Positions 34,809 through 43,921 of a DNA stretch of 64,000 nucleotides are shown piece after piece. The position numbers and the translations under genes were made by a program. Source of the stretch: Companilactobacillus jidongensis (lineage in GTDB: Bacteria > Bacillota > Bacilli > Lactobacillales > Lactobacillaceae); contig NZ_RHOP01000001.1 in the NCBI RefSeq assembly GCF_003946575.1, positions 124,001-188,000 on the forward strand. The letters run 5' to 3'. The notes beneath the pieces are model-generated. The model worked only from the letters and a program-made list of their open reading frames with translations. It did not search any database and was not told where the DNA came from. Every line of letters begins with the position of its first letter. Position 1 is the first letter of the stretch.

Positions 34809-35666
34809 TTATTTTAAATAACTCAATGGTCTGTTAACTTCGATCTTAGTTCCGTAATATTTTTTATTGATATATTTTTGAATCGTCTTATTGTGATACA
34901 ACTTAACAAGTTTTTTGTATTGCTTGTTATTCTTGTTCTTTGCGGCGGTTGCCAAAATATTAACGTTGTCTTTAGTGCTTTGATCAACATTTTCGTGGTA
35001 GATAGAATCGGTCAAAACATGCAGACCACCATCTAGGGCAACTGTATTGGAAATCAATACAACGTCAACGTCATTTAGAACACGAGGACCTGTCGTATCA
35101 TCGATCTCCTTGAACTTCAAGTTCTTGGGATTACTCTTAATATCTTTGGTATTGCTCAAGGCGTCGAATCCTTTATCAAGCGTGATCAGACCTGCTTTTT
35201 GTAGTAGCAGCAAATCCCTGGATGTGTTAGCTGGATTATTGGCAATGGCAATCGTTGTGCCATCAGGAATGTCGCTGATTTTCTTGTACTTATTAGAATA
35301 AATTCCTAATGGTTCAAGATACGTTGTTCCTAAAGCAGCTAACTTGCCGTTGGGATTTTGCTTATTGTAGGCCAAGTAATATGACCATGATTGAAAGGCA
35401 TTCACATCAACTTGTCCTTCTGTCGTTGCTTGGTTGAGCTGTGTCCCATCGGTTATTTCTTTGACCTTGATATCTAATCCGGCTGCCTTGGCTTGTGAAC
35501 TCTTCGCAATATGCTGCCAAATTTCAAGATCTGAACCCTGCGAACCAACTGTGATCGTCTTGCTTTCAGATGCGGAAGCATTGTTACCACACCCCGCCAA
35601 CAAAAAAACTGATAAACCTAGTAGAACCGCTCCAAAAATTTTACGCCACTTCATCTTCACTTTCAT
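34809..35666 (-). CDS. metQ: MetQ-type methionine ABC transporter substrate-binding lipoprotein
   Basis: NlpA family, 285 residues. Lipobox LLAGCGNN near residue 25, then TITVGSQGSDLEIWQHIAKSSQAKAAGLDIKV, DVNAFQSWSYYLAYN, ALGTTYLEPLGIYSNKYK and IANNPANTSRDLLLLQKAG. No metN or metI genes lie next to it, so it is an orphan binding subunit. GAGGGGG precedes the ATG; a GTG six bases further is possible. First structural gene behind a T-box. Confidence 0.92.
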   Translation of the reverse strand: MKVKMKWRKIFGAVLLGLSVFLLAGCGNNASASESKTITVGSQGSDLEIWQHIAKSSQAKAAGLDIKVKEITDGTQLNQATTEGQVDVNAFQSWSYYLAYNKQNPNGKLAALGTTYLEPLGIYSNKYKKISDIPDGTTIAIANNPANTSRDLLLLQKAGLITLDKGFDALSNTKDIKSNPKNLKFKEIDDTTGPRVLNDVDVVLISNTVALDGGLHVLTDSIYHENVDQSTKDNVNILATAAKNKNNKQYKKLVKLYHNKTIQKYINKKYYGTKIEVNRPLSYLK

Positions 35667-35689
35667 TTCCCCCTCAAATTAAACACACA

Positions 35690-35734
35690 TTAGTTTGAGT
35701 ACCACATGGGTGGTTTATAAATTACAACTCTCAT
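35690..35734 (-). CDS. Short ORF between the T-box and metQ (MRVVIYKPPMWYSN)
   Basis: A 14-codon ORF with a near-ideal ribosome site (GAGGAGGCGG, seven bases before ATG) placed between the T-box terminator and metQ; its stop is 23 bases before the metQ ATG. Its middle forms a small hairpin ACCAC-CCAT-GTGGT. A similarly placed ORF with the same GGAGGCGG occurs before brnQ. It may couple translation to metQ; coding is supported only by site and position. Confidence 0.5.
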   Translation of the reverse strand: MRVVIYKPPMWYSN

Positions 35735-35763
35735 ATATCCGCCTCCTCAAAATCCTATACAAC

Positions 35764-36055
35764 AAAAAAATCGTCCCTACATACACAGACTGATTCTGCA
35801 ATGTAGGGACGATTACCGTGGTACCACCCTAATTCGTATTCCAGTTACCCAAAATACCTCAACGACACAAACATGTCCGGGATGATATCGCATCCTTGCG
35901 TACCTTCGGCTTCCACCTAGGTAAGACTCCAAGCTCATCTTCAGTACGACTTTCGTTCCGTGTTTTCACTATCCGACGGTCACTATTCAAACTACTAGCT
36001 GACTTACTCCTCTCTTCAACGTCTAATAAGATTAAATAATCTTTAATTATTTGAT
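35764..36055 (-). ncRNA. T-box riboswitch (probably tRNA-Met) upstream of metQ
   Basis: Seen on the minus strand: T-box core AGGGTGGTACCACGG at 35830-35816, and a terminator with a 14-bp stem (AATCGTCCCTACAT … ATGTAGGGACGATT) and T-tract at 35814-35764. The antiterminator would use the core plus the terminator 5' arm. Upstream, Stem I carries AGTAA and, near its 3' side, GAAG-ATG-A, whose ATG is the likely methionine specifier. Uncharged tRNA-Met should allow read-through into metQ-luxS-SDR. Confidence 0.92.
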
Positions 36056-36063
36056 TGGTGATT

Positions 36064-36092
36064 AATCTACACTTTTAAAATTATATTGTCAA
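36064..36092 (-). promoter_or_regulatory. Promoter of the metQ T-box operon
   Basis: TTGACA at 36092-36087, 17-base spacer, TAGATT at 36069-36064, a few bases before the T-box leader begins. Confidence 0.7.
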
Positions 36093-36175
36093 ATAAATAT
36101 TTAAATTAATCATGATATACTTACAGTGATCAAACGGTTAAACGTACAAATATCAATATTAGGAGGAATTCTAAA

Positions 36176-36379
36176 ATGCTAAAATTCTTCAAAAAATATT
36201 CTATTTATTTAATTATTTCATATGTGATGTTTTTTCTTTTAGCTAATCAACAAGTTCAATTAAAAACCGGTCAAAAGTTTTCTTTAGAAGGAATTTTGTA
36301 TGCTATTTTTTTGATAATAATTGATACAATTATTAACTGGTTTTTCTTTGGTTATCTTCCTCGAAAACGAGATAAATAA
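36176..36379 (+). CDS. Small two-helix membrane protein of unknown function
   Basis: 67 residues with two hydrophobic segments (IYLIISYVMFFLLA and LYAIFLIIIDTIINWFFFGYL), a lysine-rich start and end (PRKRDK). AGGAGG precedes the ATG at good distance, and an extended -10 (TGATATACT) lies about 60 bases upstream, so it is probably a real gene. I recognise no family. Alone on the plus strand between the T-box leader and mecA. Confidence 0.65.
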   Translation: MLKFFKKYSIYLIISYVMFFLLANQQVQLKTGQKFSLEGILYAIFLIIIDTIINWFFFGYLPRKRDK

Positions 36380-36402
36380 AAAAAAGCCGCCAAAGGCGAC
36401 TT
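36378..36402 (-). terminator. Terminator of mecA
   Basis: AAGTCGCC-TTT-GGCGGCTT stem and eight T residues on the minus strand, abutting the mecA stop at 36403; the small plus-strand gene ends at its other side. Confidence 0.85.
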
Positions 36403-37089
36403 CTAGTTAGTAAAATAATGTCTCGTTATTTCCAAAGCTGTGTTGCTCATAACTTCTTTGCCGTACTCTGACAATACAGCAGCTGTCACCTTAGTCTTGA
36501 AACTATACTCACTCAACATTGCCATAACGTCATTGTAAGTCATATCGTGCATTTCTTCAGTAAACAGGACTAATTGCAAGTAATACTTACCTTGGTATTC
36601 CCATAAATTAGAAACTCCACTCTCCAAGTGCAATAGATCAGCGAGTTGAACGTAATCTTCAAAATCTTTAAATTCAACAATAATTGCCTTCGTAGGTGTA
36701 TCGGGATCATTCAAGTATGGTGCAGTATCCTCATCGTACTCGGCATTACCCAACTTAGCATTATCATATTCAAATTGATTATTATCAGTATCTTCATCAT
36801 TTGAAACTTGTAACGTATTTAATGGCAATGAACCAGCGCCATCAACATCGTCACTCTTGCTAATAAGTAACTCCAAACCCTGTTTGTTTGGCATAATCTG
36901 AAAAGTTACCGGTTCATTGTTAGAGAAAACGTGGTCCTTGTCAACTTCATCCAAAATACTGTAGAAAAATGATTCGATCTGTTTCTTGTTTCCCAAGAGA
37001 TCAAGAACTGTTACTCCACGATCTTGCAAATCCTGCGTACTAAGAATGACTCTGATTGTGTTCTCATTAAGTCGATCCATTTCCATCAT
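36403..37089 (-). CDS. mecA: Adaptor protein MecA
   Basis: ClpC adaptor controlling competence factor and other clients in relatives. Seen: N-terminal MEMDRLNENTIRVILSTQDLQDRGVTVLDLLG, an acidic linker (NDEDTDNNQFEYDNAKLG), and the C-terminal ClpC-binding domain (AIIVEFKDFEDYVQLADLL … YYLQLVLF). About 228 residues. GAGGTG fits either of two adjacent ATGs at 37089/37086. Confidence 0.93.
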   Translation of the reverse strand: MMEMDRLNENTIRVILSTQDLQDRGVTVLDLLGNKKQIESFFYSILDEVDKDHVFSNNEPVTFQIMPNKQGLELLISKSDDVDGAGSLPLNTLQVSNDEDTDNNQFEYDNAKLGNAEYDEDTAPYLNDPDTPTKAIIVEFKDFEDYVQLADLLHLESGVSNLWEYQGKYYLQLVLFTEEMHDMTYNDVMAMLSEYSFKTKVTAAVLSEYGKEVMSNTALEITRHYFTN

Positions 37090-37170
37090 AGTCACCTCAA
37101 TTCTGTATCTACATTTTAACAGTCTCATAAACTTTGTAAAGTAAAGAAACCTCTGTATGTTTAGACAAAA

Positions 37171-39792
37171 TTATACGCTATTAACCATCGTCCAATCAAG
37201 TGTTGTGCTGTACTTACCCATTGGCGTTTGGAAACTATGTAGGTCCATCAAAAAACCATGCTTACTATCCCAGGTTAGACTCTTCGTTCCATTGGCTAGC
37301 TTGCCATCATAGATAGTTGTTGGCGCAGTATCGATAACCGAATCTTTACCTGAACCATCACGGAAAATAAACGAATCGTCTAACGTATCACCAGCATTAT
37401 TAACCAGTGGGGTTTCCATATTAACTGAAATAGTTGTGTTGAGTGTAGTTACAGGATAAACATTGTTGTTCAAAGTAATAGCCCAGTTAGATTGTTCACG
37501 TGGTGTAATTCCCTGATTAGGAGATGCTGTCCCATATGACAAATCTGGTACATCCATTGAAACATCCATATATGGTTGTTGTTGCCAGACGTAAGTTTGT
37601 GCCGCACTGCCTGTAGTTCCATACAAGTTCAAGAGATCCTCTTGAGTATAAAGTTCACCAGCAGGTTCATGTGGTGTTCCACCCTTTTCTGGTGCCACCT
37701 CCTGCCAGCGGTCACTTATTGATTTGTATTGTGTTGGAATTGAAGAATCATAGATAGAATTACCTGGGTTATGTGTTGGAAGCCCCGATCCCTCAGTAAT
37801 TACTGAATTTTCACCTAGAGTTATCGCCCATAGGTTAGACATACCATTAAACATTTTGGTTGTATCGGCCTTGGTTGTATTCCAATTGGAGAGGTTCAGA
37901 TTAGACAGTAAATAATCATTAGCAAATAGAGATTCCATATCAGTTACTTTATCTGTATTCCAATTCGATACATCTAAGTTTTCTAATGAAGAACAATTAT
38001 AAAATGTGCTATCCATTGTTGTTACAGCAGAAGTATTCCAATTGGAGACATCAATATACTTCAGTAACGCAGTCCCTTGAAAAGTATTTTGTAGGTTTGT
38101 TAGTTTCTGTGGTGCCCAATTAGAGGTGTTCAAATTTTTTAACTTTGAATCAAAATTGAACATACTATTAAGATTAGATGCCTGAGGCATATTCCAACTG
38201 GATGTAGGCACGGTAATTAAATTTGTACAACTTGAAAACATTTCACTAAAATCAGTACCTGAACTAACATTCCAATTTTCTACAAAATTCAGATTGACAG
38301 CTTTATTATTTTTAAAAGCTTGTGCAAAGGATGTAACCTTCCTAGTATCCCAGTCCGCTATATTCAAACCGGTAAAGTCAGTTATATTAGAATTATTAAA
38401 TATTGCATTCATTAACGTTAATGAAGATGTATCGAAATTACGATCTATAACTTCTTCTAAGTTGTTTGTATTAGCAAACGTACTTGTTAACGACCTAACT
38501 TTACTAGTCTTAAAATTACTCAGATTCAATATTTTAAAACCAGTACCTGAAAACATTGAACTCATATCAGTTACATTACTCGTATCCATAGTATCTAAAC
38601 CTTTAAAAGTATCTTCATTTAAAAGAGAGTCACTATTTAATAGACTGGCCATCGTTGTTACTTTACCTGTATTCCAACCAGACAAATCAAGATGCTGTAA
38701 CTTTGTACACGACGAAAACGTTCCATTTAAATTTGTAACATTCTCGGTATTCCATTTTTCAACCTCAGGCATACTTGTAAAACGGGTTCCTCCAAATGTC
38801 TGACTCATATTTGTCACGTTAGTCGTATCCCAGTTTCCCAGACCATTTATTTCTACTAGACTTGAATCTAAATAAAACATCCCCGATATATCAGTGACTT
38901 TTGACCTATCCCAATTCGAAATATCGATTGTCTTTAATTTATACATTTGTGCAAACATATATGACATATTAGTAACATTAGAGACATTCCAATTTGAGAC
39001 ATCACTCATATCAGATTTAGCACTGCCCAAAAACATTCTATACATATTAGTGACCTTTGAAGTATCCCAATTTTGTAATCCAACCAGATTTGAAGTATTT
39101 GTAACATAAAACATTTCTGACATATCAGTCACATTCGAAACATCCCAAGTTGATACATCTATATTTGAAATTAGTCTTGCCACAGCAAACATGTCTTGCA
39201 TAGAGGTAACCTTGCTAACATCCCACTTATCAGTTCCAGTAATGGTTGTTAATTTCTCATCGTAATAGAACATGTACATCGCAGAAGTAACATTGCTCAT
39301 GTCAATATTACTAACATCTATACTGGTCACATTAGGTAACATAGCAAAAAGTGCATTAGAAATTGAGTTAGCTACAACTCCAGGGTCTGCATAAACTGCA
39401 GTTATTTTAGATGCATATGGCAACCAATCTGCCTTTGGATAATTATTGTTACTATTGGCAGTATTCCCCGCTCCCAAAACCCCAGCATGAATAGTAAGCA
39501 AGCCAGTATCATCAATATCCCAATCACAGGTACCAAAAGTACCACTCGCAGTTGTAGTGGCTGCTAGTGGAGCAATTGTATTTACTGCTGCACTTTGAGT
39601 GCTTGGTGCATTCTGAATGACAGCATTATTTTCATTCAACATCCCTTGCAGATCAGAGGTCTCTACCCCGGTACTGTCTGCCTTAACTATCTGTGGTCCA
39701 CCCAGTATCAGCAATACGCCACTGAGTGCAATGATGAGCCCCAGAACATATTGCTTATTTCGCTCAGATAACTTTATTTTTGATCCAATCAT
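37171..39792 (-). CDS. BspA-family leucine-rich repeat (DUF285) surface protein with WxL-like C-terminus
   Basis: 873 residues. Hydrophobic signal segment at about 12-35 (QYVLGLIIALSGVLLILGG), then about twenty DUF285 repeats of roughly 22-26 residues with the pattern SNWNTSKVTxMxxMF (residues about 150-640). The C-terminal ~150 residues contain NWAITLNN and end YSTTLDWTMVNSV, resembling the two WxL wall-binding motifs. No LPxTG. Probably an adhesin held on peptidoglycan without covalent linkage. Single-gene unit between mecA and spx. Confidence 0.82.
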   Translation of the reverse strand: MIGSKIKLSERNKQYVLGLIIALSGVLLILGGPQIVKADSTGVETSDLQGMLNENNAVIQNAPSTQSAAVNTIAPLAATTTASGTFGTCDWDIDDTGLLTIHAGVLGAGNTANSNNNYPKADWLPYASKITAVYADPGVVANSISNALFAMLPNVTSIDVSNIDMSNVTSAMYMFYYDEKLTTITGTDKWDVSKVTSMQDMFAVARLISNIDVSTWDVSNVTDMSEMFYVTNTSNLVGLQNWDTSKVTNMYRMFLGSAKSDMSDVSNWNVSNVTNMSYMFAQMYKLKTIDISNWDRSKVTDISGMFYLDSSLVEINGLGNWDTTNVTNMSQTFGGTRFTSMPEVEKWNTENVTNLNGTFSSCTKLQHLDLSGWNTGKVTTMASLLNSDSLLNEDTFKGLDTMDTSNVTDMSSMFSGTGFKILNLSNFKTSKVRSLTSTFANTNNLEEVIDRNFDTSSLTLMNAIFNNSNITDFTGLNIADWDTRKVTSFAQAFKNNKAVNLNFVENWNVSSGTDFSEMFSSCTNLITVPTSSWNMPQASNLNSMFNFDSKLKNLNTSNWAPQKLTNLQNTFQGTALLKYIDVSNWNTSAVTTMDSTFYNCSSLENLDVSNWNTDKVTDMESLFANDYLLSNLNLSNWNTTKADTTKMFNGMSNLWAITLGENSVITEGSGLPTHNPGNSIYDSSIPTQYKSISDRWQEVAPEKGGTPHEPAGELYTQEDLLNLYGTTGSAAQTYVWQQQPYMDVSMDVPDLSYGTASPNQGITPREQSNWAITLNNNVYPVTTLNTTISVNMETPLVNNAGDTLDDSFIFRDGSGKDSVIDTAPTTIYDGKLANGTKSLTWDSKHGFLMDLHSFQTPMGKYSTTLDWTMVNSV

Positions 39793-39995
39793 AATTATAT
39801 CCGCCTTGTATACCTTGTTATGTTTCTAACATATGAAATTATATCAATATTATCATGACGTTTTTGGTCATTTTTTATAAGAAACGTTTACAATTATCGA
39901 CACATAGTAAATATACAATTGAGATAATACGCAAATAAGCCAATTTTGTGTATTATCTGTCATTTTAATGTCATTTTTACTTAAGAAAATGGTGC

Positions 39996-40032
39996 AAAAA
40001 AAATATCCACCATACACGATGTATAGTGGATA
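39996..40032 (-). terminator. Terminator of spx
   Basis: TATCCACTATACA / TGTATGGTGGATA stem followed by eight T residues, 23 bases after the spx stop. Confidence 0.88.
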
Positions 40033-40054
40033 CAAATCAACTATCAAGCTGATC

Positions 40055-40453
40055 TTATAGACCAGCCATAAGTTGAGCTTTTTGTAACTCCATAGTTCTA
40101 ACACTTCTTGGCAAGAATCTTCTGATCTCGTCCTCATTGAAACCTACTTGGAGACGTTTGTCATCCATGATAATAGGACGTTTTAGCAAACCAGGGTTCT
40201 CTTGAACTAGTGTCAACAATTGGTCAATTGTTAAATCGTCAAGATCAACATCAAGGTTTTGGAATGCTTTGGAACGAGTAGAAATAATTTCTTCAGTTCC
40301 GTTTTCAGTCATTTGTAATACTTGTTGAATTTCTTGTTTGTTTAAAGGTTCTGAATAAATATTTCTTTCTTTGTAAGGAATGTCATGTTCTTCGAGCCAA
40401 GCCTTTGCTTTACGGCATGAAGTGCAACTTGGAGATGTATAAATAGTTACCAT
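40055..40453 (-). CDS. spx: Transcriptional regulator Spx
   Basis: ArsC-fold protein that binds RNA polymerase alpha and controls thiol-stress genes. Seen: redox pair [17 protein letters not shown] (CxxC at 10-13), [11 protein letters not shown] with the conserved Arg, [17 protein letters not shown] and the C-terminal [16 protein letters not shown]. 132 residues, normal. AGGAGAG ribosome site. Its adaptor YjbH is at 25.8 kb. Confidence 0.95.
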   Translation of the reverse strand: MVTIYTSPSCTSCRKAKAWLEEHDIPYKERNIYSEPLNKQEIQQVLQMTENGTEEIISTRSKAFQNLDVDLDDLTIDQLLTLVQENPGLLKRPIIMDDKRLQVGFNEDEIRRFLPRSVRTMELQKAQLMAGL

Positions 40454-40517
40454 TATAATCTCTCCTTTTCTTGTGTATTATTCAATACTATTTGAACACA
40501 TAAATATTTTACCTTAA

Positions 40518-40546
40518 TACGAAAATAAAATCTATACTTTTTCGTA
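40518..40546. repeat. Inverted repeat upstream of spx
   Basis: TACGAAAA and TTTTCGTA separated by 13 bases, followed by another TACGAA copy (40554) in the spx upstream region. Could be a regulator site overlapping the promoter. No matching regulator identified. Confidence 0.35.
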
Positions 40547-40712
40547 TAAAAACTACGAATATCTGTTCTACAAATCGTATATTGTGAAATATAGCACCTT
40601 TAATATCACTATTTGTGTAGCGGGTTCACAATTTATATAACTATAAAATTATTTATAGCATTAGTTATATTTTATGGATATATATCAAAAACTTATAACA
40701 TCAACATTTTTA

Positions 40713-41435
40713 CTAAACATTGATTTCGAGTTCAGCGAACGCACTCATCACCGGAATATCTCCAGCATATTTTTGTGATTGTTCTAACATAACCTGTGAA
40801 TCAACTGTTTGTGGCAAATGGCTGATCATCAATCTCTTAACGCCAGCGTCCTTAGCTAGGGTACCTGATTCCTTGGTATTCATGTGCCACTTTCTGCCTG
40901 TGACATCTTCTGGGAAATTAGTATCTGTGATCAATAGATCAGCGCCCCTAGCAAAGTCTACCAAACCGTCGAAGTAAGTTGTATCGGCGGTATAAACAAT
41001 TGTCTTGTCGCCCTTGGTGATCCTCATTGCGTAAGCTGGAACTGGATGGATCGTGCGCATGAACTCGAATTTGAACGGTCCAATCTCGGATGGCTCATAA
41101 TCGCTATATGCGATACCTTGACTTGCACCCTCACTCGTTAATTGAGCAAAGTTGACAAAATCTTGAGTATGACCGTAAATTGGAAGTGGTTCAGGTTTCT
41201 TCGCTGCGAGCCAATTATACTGCAAAACTCCAACATCAGCGGTATGATCGTGGTGATAGTGCGATAGGACAACAGCGTTCAGATCTGTTGGGAAGATGAA
41301 GTTCGATAATTCATTAAGAACTCCACTACCGCAATCGATCAAGAGATTGAAGTCATCGTCGCGCAACAAGTAACCCGAGGTACCGATACCCTTATAAGGA
41401 TATCCTCCATAATAACCTAATACTGTAAGTAACAT
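40713..41435 (-). CDS. Metallo-beta-lactamase fold hydrolase
   Basis: 240 residues of the RNase Z/YhfI-like MBL group. Seen: LLIDCGSGVLNEL, the metal motif HYHHDHTADVG (HxHxDH), and later KTIVYTADTTYFDG and LMISHLP with further metal ligands. Probably a phosphodiesterase or lactonase; substrate unknown. Divergent from the unknown plus-strand gene. Confidence 0.87.
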   Translation of the reverse strand: MLLTVLGYYGGYPYKGIGTSGYLLRDDDFNLLIDCGSGVLNELSNFIFPTDLNAVVLSHYHHDHTADVGVLQYNWLAAKKPEPLPIYGHTQDFVNFAQLTSEGASQGIAYSDYEPSEIGPFKFEFMRTIHPVPAYAMRITKGDKTIVYTADTTYFDGLVDFARGADLLITDTNFPEDVTGRKWHMNTKESGTLAKDAGVKRLMISHLPQTVDSQVMLEQSQKYAGDIPVMSAFAELEINV

Positions 41436-41478
41436 AGAAAGCCTCCAAAAATTTTTTTAATTGAAAGGATTTCAAATC

Positions 41479-41922
41479 ATGAACATAACATTAAAGTTAG
41501 GCACATATTCTTTTTTAAAGAGTCAGCAGAATTCTGCTGATACTTTATTAAAACCCTTATTCGATGATAAAACAGACCATCTTTTAATAAAAGAATTAAC
41601 CAGAAATGGGCAATACCGCAAGCTGACGGGATTCATCGATTCTAATGACGAGGTGTATTTGTTGACATATCTCAAATTTAATGTAGACCAATCGGCATTA
41701 TTTCAAAGTAAATTCATCGATTCCGACCAAATCAGCTTCAATTCAGCAATTTACCAACTACGCGATAATTTGCAAGAATATCTAATAATCAGTACTTTTG
41801 ACAATCAAACTCACATGGAAGATGGTCGTAATTATATCCAAGATAAGATTGATGATGGTATTCGTTCTGACTCAAAGGTACCCTTCGGTTTCTTCACCAA
41901 AGAATACCAGGTCATTGGTTAA
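41479..41922 (+). CDS. Conserved-looking protein of unknown function
   Basis: 147 residues, soluble, no signal peptide: MNITLKLGTYSFLKSQ … KVPFGFFTKEYQVIG. Mixed alpha/beta, rich in Asp/Asn/Leu. ATG at 41479 follows AAAGGA. I recognise no family. It is the only gene between the MBL hydrolase and the Bce module, and its last 11 bases overlap the end of the convergent permease gene. Confidence 0.6.
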   Translation: MNITLKLGTYSFLKSQQNSADTLLKPLFDDKTDHLLIKELTRNGQYRKLTGFIDSNDEVYLLTYLKFNVDQSALFQSKFIDSDQISFNSAIYQLRDNLQEYLIISTFDNQTHMEDGRNYIQDKIDDGIRSDSKVPFGFFTKEYQVIG

Positions 41923-43921
41923 TTCTACGCTTAACGCTACGCCAAGAGATCAAATATGTGATAATGCCAATAATTCCATACAGAACCACATAGCTGGCAA
42001 AGATCCACATGAATTCATATCTCAGTGAGTTCCACCCATTATCGGCTAGTATGATCAGAGCGTACGATTGCATAAGTGCAAAGACTAGCGGGATTATGAA
42101 GGTCAAGGCATTCTCACTGCGCACAATACCGCGGATTTCGTGATTGCTGACACCGATCTTTTTGAGTGTCTTCAATTGCCGCCACTCATGATCATCTCGC
42201 AATAATATCCGTAGCGTCAAGACACTACCAAGCGCAATTAAGAGCGCTATGCTGAAAATTGCAATCATGAAGATGAAGAACCCAACGATTTGATTCAAGT
42301 GCTGTTTGGCGCTCTCCTGTCTGACGAAGCCTGATTGAATATAATCATTTTGGGATCGGTTCATCGAACTATACTTCTTAATGGTGAAGTTTGACTCATT
42401 CAGACTAGACTTGGCATTAACACTGATCATATACGCATGTCGTAGCCTATCAAGATCTTTTACCTGCTTTTTGGATAATCGATCACCATGCTTGAAATAC
42501 CAGCCATAGAACGTGTCAGTCGTTTTGGTGGGCAGCTTATGATAATACTTATCCGGCACGATCATCAATGAGCCAGCATACATCCCTCCACCATATGGAA
42601 AGGACGAGCCATTCTTTCTAGTTGTGATCTTCTTGGCATTTTTAACGTTCCATTCGACCTTTCGATCAGAGAATCCAAACGTTTCGTCATTGCCAAAACC
42701 GATCCGCATGAATTGCTTAGGATTGATCTCCGGATTATTCTGTCGAATCTTGCCGGGTAGTCTCATATATTCCGAATACGACATGAATGATGCTGGTCGT
42801 TGAACTAGGATATGCCCTGATGTATCGAGAGTGGAAACCAGTGTGATCTTGATGTTCGAATGATACTCTTTCTTGACCTGTGTTTTACTGTCATTGATAA
42901 TATCTCTCACATCATTAGCAGTATCACTGTTGGCGGTCAGAGCAAATGGATATTCAGCGTGATAATTATCATACATCAATTGATATCCGAAGTAACAAAC
43001 TGTCAAAAGCATCAAGGCCAAAGTTGATAGTTCCGTCACGAACCAGAGCACGGACGTATTGCGTTTCATCCGGTTCTTCAGATATTTGAAACTAAACATA
43101 TTCAAACCTGAATACGATATCCGTTTGGTTTTTTGTAAAATAGTTAATAGAACTGGTAGGAAGCCAAAGTAAATTAGATAAGTTCCAAAGAAAAAGGCAA
43201 AGAAAATATAAATCACCTGTAAAACGATTTTGTCACCATAACCGTCGTAACCAAGATTCTCAAAGCTCGCAAACATACTGATAACTACGGCTAGTGCGCT
43301 GACAAAAAGTACGATTCCTAACGTACCGGCAGGTATTCGCATCCAGAAGTTAATCTTACGAGCTTTTACCTTTTTGGTTCTAACAATACGATACGTTCTA
43401 AAGGCATTCATGATACTAAAAACTAAGATGGCGTAGCCGGCAATCTGCAACAACGTCGTTAAACTAGTCGGTCTGAGATATGCCGTGAAATTGGATCGAA
43501 TATGCATCAGGTACAACAGTAACATTCCAAAGAACTTCTGAAATATCAGCGCCTCGATTATTCCTACGACCCAGGCGATGACCTGAATAATCAACGTCTG
43601 AAAGAAACCGAGCACGATAATCGTGAATTTAGACATCCCGAGTTTTTGAAAAGTTAAGAATTCATGTTCCTGTTGCTTGATGAAGAATCCACCCACATAA
43701 GCCATATAGACGAAGGTTGAGACGGCGAAGACCACACTGAGTGAGAAGACTATCGGCATCAGTGAAGTTCGCCACATACTGACGTCATGCTTCATGATCT
43801 TGTTATTGATCAGTGAGAGCAAGATGCTGAACAGACCGATGGCGAAACTGCATGACAAAATATAAATCAAGTAACTGTCTCGCATATTTGTGAGGCTTTT
43901 TTTAATTATCTTGAGATACAT
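41912..43921 (-). CDS. BceB-like ABC transporter permease (FtsX superfamily)
   Basis: About 669 residues. Seen: ten membrane helices in a 1+3+… arrangement, FtsX regions around residues 55-230 and 520-660 and, between helices 7 and 8, a large extracellular domain of about 200 residues (YDNYHAEYPFALTANSDTAND … NDYIQSGFVRQE), the hallmark of bacitracin/lantibiotic-sensing BceB transporters. ATG at 43921 overlaps the ATPase gene by 20 bases; the open frame further upstream is not used. Likely both removes antimicrobial peptide from lipid II-cycle intermediates and signals to the kinase. Confidence 0.9.
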   Translation of the reverse strand: MYLKIIKKSLTNMRDSYLIYILSCSFAIGLFSILLSLINNKIMKHDVSMWRTSLMPIVFSLSVVFAVSTFVYMAYVGGFFIKQQEHEFLTFQKLGMSKFTIIVLGFFQTLIIQVIAWVVGIIEALIFQKFFGMLLLYLMHIRSNFTAYLRPTSLTTLLQIAGYAILVFSIMNAFRTYRIVRTKKVKARKINFWMRIPAGTLGIVLFVSALAVVISMFASFENLGYDGYGDKIVLQVIYIFFAFFFGTYLIYFGFLPVLLTILQKTKRISYSGLNMFSFKYLKNRMKRNTSVLWFVTELSTLALMLLTVCYFGYQLMYDNYHAEYPFALTANSDTANDVRDIINDSKTQVKKEYHSNIKITLVSTLDTSGHILVQRPASFMSYSEYMRLPGKIRQNNPEINPKQFMRIGFGNDETFGFSDRKVEWNVKNAKKITTRKNGSSFPYGGGMYAGSLMIVPDKYYHKLPTKTTDTFYGWYFKHGDRLSKKQVKDLDRLRHAYMISVNAKSSLNESNFTIKKYSSMNRSQNDYIQSGFVRQESAKQHLNQIVGFFIFMIAIFSIALLIALGSVLTLRILLRDDHEWRQLKTLKKIGVSNHEIRGIVRSENALTFIIPLVFALMQSYALIILADNGWNSLRYEFMWIFASYVVLYGIIGIITYLISWRSVKRRINQ

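Noticed and set aside
38294..38803. 169-residue plus-strand frame inside the DUF285 gene
   Set aside because: Complement of the repeat region; leucine/valine-rich shadow without ribosome site.
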